From contig NC_079914.1 of NCBI RefSeq assembly GCF_024868665.1, forward strand, positions 4,970,691-5,034,690: a stretch of 64,000 bases of DNA, in the 5' to 3' direction. The translations under genes were made by a program, and so were the position numbers. The notes below the pieces were generated by a model. The model was given only the letters and a program-made list of their open reading frames with translations. It did not search any database and was not told where the DNA came from. Shown here piece by piece: positions 57,720 to 64,000 of this stretch. How positions within the stretch are numbered: position 1 is the first letter of the stretch; each line of letters begins with the position of its first letter. The stretch is from Triplophysa rosa (lineage: Eukaryota; Chordata; Actinopteri; Cypriniformes; Nemacheilidae).

Positions 57720-58335
57720 CTGTAAGCAAAAGAGTATAAACAAATCAAGTAAATCAGCTGGAGATGGTGGTAGTGCATACAGCATGCAGTACCTGTTTAC
57801 ATTTTGTTCAGCATTGTTGATGCATTTGCTATTTATTGAGCTATTGTGTTTAAGTAAAAAAATTTCCTGGGCTGTGTTTCCCAATAACGATGGATCTTAG
57901 CACTTAAGAGCATTTTCTACGAGCAAACATTCGTCATCATGTCATGTGCGTTTACTGAAAATATGATCGCATGCCAGCTGTGCTTTAAATGCTGCTTGCG
58001 AATCGCTATCCATTTGTCAGGTGCTAATTGTAGCACAGATTGTTTTCTAAATGTTTAGTCTAATGTGTAATAAATGTTTTCACCCGATGTGCATGATTCA
58101 CGTTTTAATTATTTTATTTATTAAAACTAGCTAAAATCACCAAAACTTTGATCAAATTATCTATGATCTTTTCTTGTTGTGCCTGAGTGAGGCCCTGAGT
58201 TTATAGGTTATTATATTACAGACTTTCAACCCTCTATGGTACCGTGTTGCCTCAAGTGCAACATAACTTGTTTCAGTCTTTTAAAAAACAATAAGATGCC
58301 CATTTAATTGGCCAATGCTTTATAAGAAAGAATAA
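57720..58335. other. Non-coding, nothing recognised
   Basis: AT-rich sequence upstream (minus strand) of the PHD exon. I did not find the exon carrying the missing first half of the finger. Confidence 0.3.
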
Positions 58336-58750
58336 CTCAAATACTAACCGATGATTGTGCAAAAATGGTCACCTGACTCACAGGGGTTGTTTTGTTTCCT
58401 TTTTCAGCACATGTGCACATGGGCCTGTTATTTCTCCAAAGAAAAGTGCATTTTTCATTGGTTTCCATACAAAAATTCTGAGCCAAGTAAATANGGCAAG
58501 GCCTTACACAATTTAAAACATTTTGTGCATCAAACTGCAAAAATGACAAAGAGCACCTAGGACTGTTGAACAGCTAGAATCATGTATTAAACACAAATTG
58601 GACCACATTAACTCCCAAAACAGCTCTTCTCAATTTCCAGATTCATACATACTGTTGGTGAAGCGATGCTACAGAGTGGTAAACATGGCCCCGTCCCAAC
58701 TTTTTTTGGAAATGTGGTTGTATCTATTATTGTATGTACTTGCAGCTATC
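58336..58750 (+). pseudogene. 3' remnant of a DNA transposase
   Basis: Plus-strand sequence reads TVEQLESCIKHKLDHINSQN, later LVKRCYRVVNMAPSQLF, after a fragment with GCATCAAACTGCAAAAATGAC. This string is familiar from the end of fish Tc1-like or related transposase genes and their 3' tail, although I cannot fix the family. It contains one ambiguous base (N at 58494). No catalytic residues remain. Confidence 0.5.
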
Positions 58751-58924
58751 ATTGTAAAGCACCAATATACCAAAAGAAAAATGGCACAGTTTATATGCAA
58801 CACTGTACATACCATCCCGAGCAAGGCTTCCATCTAACTTTAACCTCTTCAACACCCTTTAAGAAACGGAAGCAGAATTAATTGTTAGTTTTAAACTGAC
58901 AAAATACTTTGAGTTTAATCTTAC

Positions 58925-58995
58925 GTCATTTGATGTCCTTCTCCTTAAGATCTTGTCGTATGGAAAAGTTTTGAGATTGGGGTGTACTTGGCATT
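58925..58995 (-). CDS. Candidate internal exon upstream of the PHD exon
   Basis: On the minus strand TTTTCTGTTGTAG| precedes a 71-nt segment ending |GTAAGA. One frame is fully open through it (CQVHPNLKTFPYDKIL, then RRRTSND) and ends in phase 0, matching the phase at which the PHD exon at 57719 begins; the other two frames contain stops. No family recognised. It could equally be a chance splice-like pair. Confidence 0.4.
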
Positions 58996-59155
58996 CTACA
59001 ACAGAAAATATAACTATTAAGGACATTGTTACACTTTGAATTGTTACAATTAGACCACAAATTTAGAACACAGCTGAAGTTTAAATAAATCTAAATCAAT
59101 ATCTTGAACTATTATGCTGAATTTATAGTAGTTGTACAGTATTGTGCAAAAGTCT

Positions 59156-59734
59156 TGTTCATGGCTCTGCTTCCTTAGTCATGTTTTTCTTGGTCCTGTA
59201 GCAGAGCCATGACAAAGTCTTTGGTTATGTGTGGAGAGAAACATATTATTGTCCGTTTGACAATAATATACGTTCTCTCCAGTGTCTTGTCATTGACCCC
59301 ATTCCTCTCGTTTCCTCGTTATCTTTCCCTGAGTGTTTAATGTCCCACACCTGCCCCATGTAATTATCCCTCGTTTGTCTTCTCTATTTATACCCTCTTG
59401 TTTCTTTGTCCTGTGCTCGTGTATTGTACTGTTTACGTTCGCGTCCGTGTTCTGTGTACCGTGTATGTAGCTGTACCTTTTGTGCTCACCGTGTTTTGGA
59501 TTTTCTGCCGTGAGTCTTTGACGTTGTGTCGTGTTTAGTTTTTTGTTGTTATTTTAGTCCTGCTGTTTTTGCCCCCACGTGGGAAGTTTTTTGTTTACAT
59601 TTTGATATATTTAGTTGCCTTGTCTGTTCCCCATTGTGGGTGTTTTTTGTTTGTGTTTTTGTAAAATAAATTTATCTGTTAACCCCTTCACTGCCGTTGC
59701 CTGCGCTTGGGTTCTTCGTCTGCTCAGTCCGTGA
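59156..59734 (+). repeat. Left LTR
   Basis: Begins TGTTCATGGCTCTGCTTCC and ends GCTCAGTCCGTGA. It has CTCTATTTATACCC (TATA region) near 59385 and GTAAAATAAATTTATC (polyadenylation signal) near 59661. AATAATATACGTTCTCTCC near 59262 follows a TTATTGTC inverted copy. Its last 290 bp or so are identical to the right LTR, while its first half is much more diverged. Confidence 0.82.
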
Positions 59735-59775
59735 AGATACAAGCGCGCCCCGATCAGAACCCAGCGGGCAGCAAG

Positions 59776-60600
59776 ATGGACAGCACGGCGTCGTCCTCAC
59801 GGTCCGCTCAAGCCCGCTTGCTGCTAGGTTCCGCCAGGGGAACTATGGGAATCGGGAGTTCGCCGGGGCATTCTCGGCGGTGGCTGAGAGGGCTGAGTTC
59901 AACGAGGCAGAGTTGAAGACGATCTTCAACTGCTGCCTCACTCAGCGCCTCACCCCGTCTGAGAAGAGGCTGCTGGGTCCCCTAGGGTTCACGGCAATGG
60001 TCAGGTTCGTGGCCAAACGGGACGGTCCCGGGGGTGGGGTTCCACGTGGGACTTCCACCTCGCGGTCGATCACGCCGGAGGGCCTCGACCTGACTGCCGC
60101 TGCCCGGGGGGACTCGGTACCCTCCGGCTTGAGCTCCACGGTCCACGTTCACTCTGGTGGCGCCGGTAGCGAGCTGGAGGGAAGGGATCCGGGGATGACT
60201 TCGGCTGATTCCTCCACTGCGGAACTCACTCCGGTCCCCACGGATTCGCCAAGGTCGGCTATGGATCCGGTGGTGCGCAGAAGGAGGGAGAGGCGCAGCG
60301 GAGGAGCGTCCAGTCAGGTGCGGCCGGCGTCCAGTCCGGTGCAGCCGGAATCCCGCCGGTGCAGCCGGCGTCCCGTCCGGTGTCCAGCCGTCCGTGGCGT
60401 CAGCGTCCAGTCCGGTGGTCCAGCCGGCGTCCCGTCCGGTGATCCAGCCGGCGTCCCAGTCCGGTGATCCAGCCGGCGTATCAGTCCAGCCGGCTCAGTC
60501 AGTCCAGCCGGCGTCCCAGCCGGTGATCCAGCCGGCTGTCCATCCGAGTCCCTGCGTCCAGCTCGCGAGCTGTCCAGTCCGGCTTCCAGCCGGCTAAGCC
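59776..60600 (+). pseudogene. gag-like remnant with proline-rich tandem repeats
   Basis: An ATG at 59776 starts MDSTASSSRSAQ, but the frame that looks conserved is another one: RFRQGNYGNREFAGAF, then KTIFNCCLTQRLTPSEK and LLGPLGFTAMVRFV. A frameshift therefore separates them. The layout resembles the N-terminal gag of fish gypsy elements. From about 60310 the coding becomes a string of GTCCAGTCCGGTGCAGCCGG-like units giving SSPVQPA-type repeats. No nucleocapsid finger or pol follows. Confidence 0.55.
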
Positions 60601-60690
60601 CTCAGCCGGCCTTCCAGCCGGCGTCAAGCCCTGTCCAGCCGGCCTTCCAGCCGGCGTCAAGCCCTTCCAGCCGGCCTTCCAGCCGGCCCC
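60310..60690 (+). repeat. GC-rich minisatellite in the gypsy internal region
   Basis: Many short units around CAGCCGGCGTCC and TCCAGTCCGGT, then TTCCAGCCGGCGTCAAGCCC repeated near 60612 and 60644. Unit length varies (about 12-33 bp). High CCGG density contrasts with the AT-rich surroundings. Confidence 0.8.
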
Positions 60691-60968
60691 TTCCACCTCC
60701 GCCGGTCGAGACTCCCAGGGTCAAAGACTGTTCCCCCCATGGGACTTCTCCGTAAGTCCCCCAGGACTCCGCGCCCTCGAGCGTAGCCGGGGACTGGGAC
60801 TAGTTCCCCCCAATCCTTTTGGTTTACCCCCCGTGAACTCTTGTTTTGCCCCACCCCCCCTCCCATGTTTGTTGTTCTTGTTATCCCACCACAATCCTGT
60901 AGTCTTGTTGTCCTGTCTACCCCGTTGTCATGTTCACCATGTTTGTCTGGTTTTTGTCTTTCGTCACG

Positions 60969-62060
60969 TCGTGTTAATTTCGTTAACGAAAACTATGACG
61001 AAAAGTATTCGTTAACGACATGTTTTCACTGACGAAAACGAGACGATAACTAAATAAAAATGAATGCATTATAACGAAAACTGTAATAAAAATATACTGA
61101 CATTTTCGTCAACTAATAAAAACGAGACGAAAATATTCTATGTCCCACCTGGCGGACATCAGTTTGCGCGCATGTGCTGCTATCTCATATAAAGCGGAGA
61201 GAGAAGTCTCTGGGAGAAGGAGGAAGCACACACATGTATTCTGTGTCTCCACGCGGTTACAAAGCGTCTTATTTTCCGTTCACGATCGCCGGTAAAACGC
61301 CGCAAACTTGAAGCGCGACTGCAGGCGAGTCACCCCGAAACACATTACGAAGGGCAAAGTAAGCATGACTAACACGGCTTGATAGTAGCCGTCAGCAAAC
61401 CACCTAGTCCTTACTTGATTATAGAAGTGATGAAGTGAGTCAAACTGTACATTCGAACCAAATATGTAACATGTTTGCATGACTAAAGAAATGTAATACA
61501 ATTTATATAATAGTCTTTGATTTCTCATTCATTGCTCGTCTCAAGCAAAGACAGTGCGCTCTTTCTTCAAAGAGGCATGCCATGAGCCAATAGCCTTTGA
61601 GTGTGAGCCTGTCAGAGCGTTTCATTGGTTGAATGAACATGATACGCCCTACTTAACGAGTCAATTGAGTCAAATGGAATTGAATGAACTGGAACATGTC
61701 GTTCATGGTCTAATATCTGTGTTCCAACAATGCAATCTAGTTACTGGAAGTTTCTGAAAAATAAAGGTAATGACCTGGTTTAATTTCATTCTAAGGTGAA
61801 GAAAATTATGTCAAAACAGTTGAATCTTTGTATGGATCATTTAATTACAGCCAAGTAAATGATTTAAACCTTTAGATTTTAGTAGACTAAATATCAATGT
61901 ATATTTATTCGACTAAATTGTTTTTCATATTTCGTCGACTAAAACTAGACTAAAACTAACAATGATGGGGTGACTAAAATGTGACTAAAACTAAATTGCA
62001 TTTACGTCAAAAGACTATGACTTAAAACTAAATCAAAATTTGCTGTCAAAATTAACACTG
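60969..62060. mobile_element. hAT MITE inside the gypsy element
   Basis: Left end CGTGTTAATTTCGTTAACG and right end GTCAAAATTAACACTG are inverted repeats of the fish CAGTGTTAATTTTG type. GACGAAAACGAGACGA and GACTAAAACTAGACTAAAAC motifs fill the subterminal regions. The flanking octamers match poorly (CGTCACGT and CCCGAAGT), so the left edge may be off by a base or two. Its open frames show no transposase motif. Confidence 0.7.
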
Positions 62061-62143
62061 CCCGAAGTTACTGTCACATACGATTGCTTCTAAATACCCG
62101 TTAGTGACACCTGGTGCCGATTAACATTAGGATGGCGGTTTCT

Positions 62144-62718
62144 TGTCATGCTTCTGCTTCTAGTCATGTTTTTCTTAGTCCTGTAGCAGGCATGACAAAA
62201 GTCTTTGTTATGTGGGAGAGAACATAATTGTTGATCCGTATTGACAATAATATACGTTCTCTCCAGTGTCTTGTCATTGGTCCCGCCATCCTCTTGTTTT
62301 CCTTGTTACTCTTCCCTGAGTGTTTTAATGTACCCACACCTGCCCTCGTGTCAATTATCCCTCGTTTGTCTCTCCCTACATATACCCTCATGTTTCTTTG
62401 TCTTGTGTGCGTGTATTACGTTCGGTCCGTGTTCTGTGTACCGTGTATGTAGCTGTACCTTTTGTGCTCACCGTGTTTTGGATTTTCTGCCGTGAGTCTT
62501 TGACGTTGTGTCGTGTTTAGTTTTTTGTTGTTATTTTAGTCCTGCTGTTTTTGCCCCCACGTGGGAAGTTTTTTGTTTACATTTTGATATATTTAGTTGC
62601 CTTGTCTGTTCCCCATTGTGGGTGTTTTTTGTTTGTGTTTTTGTAAAATAAATTTATCTGTTAACCCCTTCACTGCCGTTGCCTGCGCTTGGGTTCTTCG
62701 TCTGCTCAGTCCGTGACA
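62144..62718 (+). repeat. Right LTR
   Basis: Begins TGTCATGCTTCTGCTTC and ends CTCAGTCCGTGACA. From about 62427 to its end it is base-for-base the same as the left LTR; before that the two differ by many substitutions and single-base indels. Confidence 0.82.
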
Positions 62719-62722
62719 GTCT

Positions 62723-63776
62723 TAGCATATAATTATCCCTACGAAATGTTTTAAGCCAGTTATTTTTATTTTACTGTAGTGTGTCTGTAGGAAATGTAAG
62801 TTTACATTTCCAAGCATTCCTTTTGTCATTATTTGTGATAATCCAGTGAGATTTTTGTATGTAAACGGAGTCTGACAACAATAGATATGCTCCACACAGA
62901 GATGTGGTCTTGTCATCATCTAGTCTGTTTATTATTACATTAAGAAATAGAAAAAATGAGAGGCAGACTAAATCCAGAAGACCTGTGGCAATATACATTT
63001 ACCCCGTTAAAAACGACTTATTTCTTGTAGGAGTTTCGGCGAGGTTTATGTTTTGCCAACATATTAACAATCAAAGACACACTAAAAGTTCTTGAAGTAA
63101 TTAATATTCTTTACATTAAATAGCGAACTGCTAATGTCCTGTCCCTGTGATCAAATAAAAATACAGCACAAACTGCAGTCCACACAGCATAAATACATTA
63201 AACTTAGATTTAAATACAGTATTATGTATACATTGACTGTAATACTAGGTTTCCACTGTACAAATATAAATGTACACATTATAATATTTCAGTTCTGTTT
63301 ATTAATAGGGACAGTCCCGGGGGGTAAGCACGATACACAAAGGAAGCACTAAAACAATATAAAATACATCTATATTTAATACATGTATAAAATTAATTTT
63401 GATGAATGTTTATGCTATACAGTTTCTGGAGATAATGGGGGTATTCCGATAATATTACAAGTATTTACAAAAAAATGAAATAAATTGATTTAGTATTTCG
63501 TTCTCACCAAATTGAGATGACACAGTAGGGGGTAATACTGCACCTAACGTTGGTGCTACCCGCCATAAAACTGCAAGAAGAAGAAGAAATTGAGATGACG
63601 TAGCAAGCTCATTTGCCATACGCGTCTTTATTTGACGCATAAAGCAAGCAATTGAAAGCAATGGAGTTCCTAAGTCGTCCACATGCTGACGCCTAGGGGT
63701 ACCTTTGGCGTCTTTATAGTGACGCGGAAAGCGTTTGACCATGCTTCAGTTTTTGACCCCTTGGGAGTGAGAATGG
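62723..63776. other. Non-coding, with one fish repeat fragment
   Basis: Mostly AT-rich. 63520-63600 reads GTAGGGGGTAATACTGCACC, then CCCGCCATAAAACTGCAAG and an AAGAAGAAGAAG run, a common fish repeat edge. No gene seen. Confidence 0.45.
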
Positions 63777-64000
63777 GTTCCCTTTCTGTCGGTCTCTCGA
63801 CGTTGTGTCGAACCGACAGATGGGGTTCGTCCCTGAGAACCAATCGCTTCCGACTACTTAGAAAAGGCCAATGAAAATTGGTGAATGAAATTTGCATGCC
63901 GGACTCCGCCCCCGGAAATCCGGGTATAAAAGGGAGACGGCGTGCTTCATTCATTCACCTTTTGTTCTTCGGAGCCTTCGCTTATGAAGATCAACTCTCG
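63777..64000 (+). mobile_element. Second DIRS copy, left end (runs off the window)
   Basis: Begins GTTCCCTTTCTGTCGG and continues through the inverted terminal repeat and promoter into the leader. It differs from 34596-34819 at only three positions in 224. It keeps the octamer ATTTGCAT and TATAAAAG. The rest lies beyond the window. Confidence 0.9.

Larger units (their letters stand above)
59156..62718 (+). mobile_element. Ty3/gypsy-like element with two LTRs, no pol
   Basis: LTRs at 59156-59734 and 62144-62718 flank an internal part with a gag-like remnant and GC-rich tandem repeats. GTCT stands on both sides (59152-59155 and 62719-62722), a 4-bp target duplication, or AGTCT if the shared A is counted. 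No protease, reverse transcriptase or integrase motif is present, so it is non-autonomous or deleted. A hAT MITE (60969-62060) is inserted near the 3' end. Confidence 0.8.

Noticed and set aside
44058..64000. Search for the preceding dock3 exon (GWYRG motif)
   Set aside because: No minus-strand match with splice sites was seen; it may lie beyond the window or in the gap.
1..64000. CRISPR arrays, operons, ribosome binding sites or rRNA
   Set aside because: The sequence is vertebrate nuclear DNA; no regularly spaced repeats of CRISPR form and no rRNA sequence were seen.

Overview
The window is teleost nuclear DNA, most likely from a cypriniform fish. This rests on its dispersed repeats: TTAA-flanked elements ending in AGGGATAGTTCACCC-like sequence, hAT-type miniature elements starting TAGGGCTGTCAAACG, and an element starting CAGAGGTGGGTAGTAACG. 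A DIRS-type retrotransposon and Ty3/gypsy LTRs fit the same picture. The sequence is AT-rich, has a 100-N assembly gap at 51112-51211, and is almost all intron-like.

The host gene I can name is dock3, on the minus strand. Two neighbouring coding exons are readable: 44002-44057 (end of the SH3 region, ending ANRG) and 41559-41655 (QYETVVPLEDPIVTEV onward). They have correct splice sites and compatible phase. I did not find the preceding or following dock3 exons, so positions 1-41558 and 44058-64000 are probably parts of two large dock3 introns.

Layout. 1-4.9 kb: little recognisable sequence. 4.9-8.9 kb: nested hAT elements, MITEs and a foldback element. 9-21 kb: sparse repeats, hAT MITEs, and a solo LTR interrupted by a MITE. 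21.0 kb: a clean solo LTR. 23.6-24.7 kb: a foldback element with arms of about 400 bp. 26.5-28.5 kb: a three-level nest (hAT, then a THAP-domain transposon, then a foldback element). 29.7-33.1 kb: further hAT MITEs. 34.6-40.3 kb: a structurally complete but coding-dead DIRS element. 40.7 kb: an uninterrupted copy of the 26.5 kb hAT. 41.5-44.1 kb: dock3 exons. 45-50 kb: MITE fragments.

50.6-59 kb is the most gene-like stretch besides dock3, all on the minus strand. It holds a long intact reading frame with four C2H2 fingers followed by a possible DDE-type transposase-like region, entered through a consensus 3' splice site and cut by the gap. It also holds a 30-nt candidate exon, a BED-finger fragment, a PHD-like terminal exon and another candidate exon. 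59.2-62.7 kb is a Ty3/gypsy-like element with two LTRs, a gag-like remnant, no pol, and a hAT MITE inside. A second, nearly identical DIRS left end starts at 63777 and runs off the window.

Apart from dock3, and perhaps the zinc-finger gene, the coding signals belong to mobile elements. No rRNA, tRNA or CRISPR feature was seen. All element names and the dock3 call rest on recognition by eye, without database searches.
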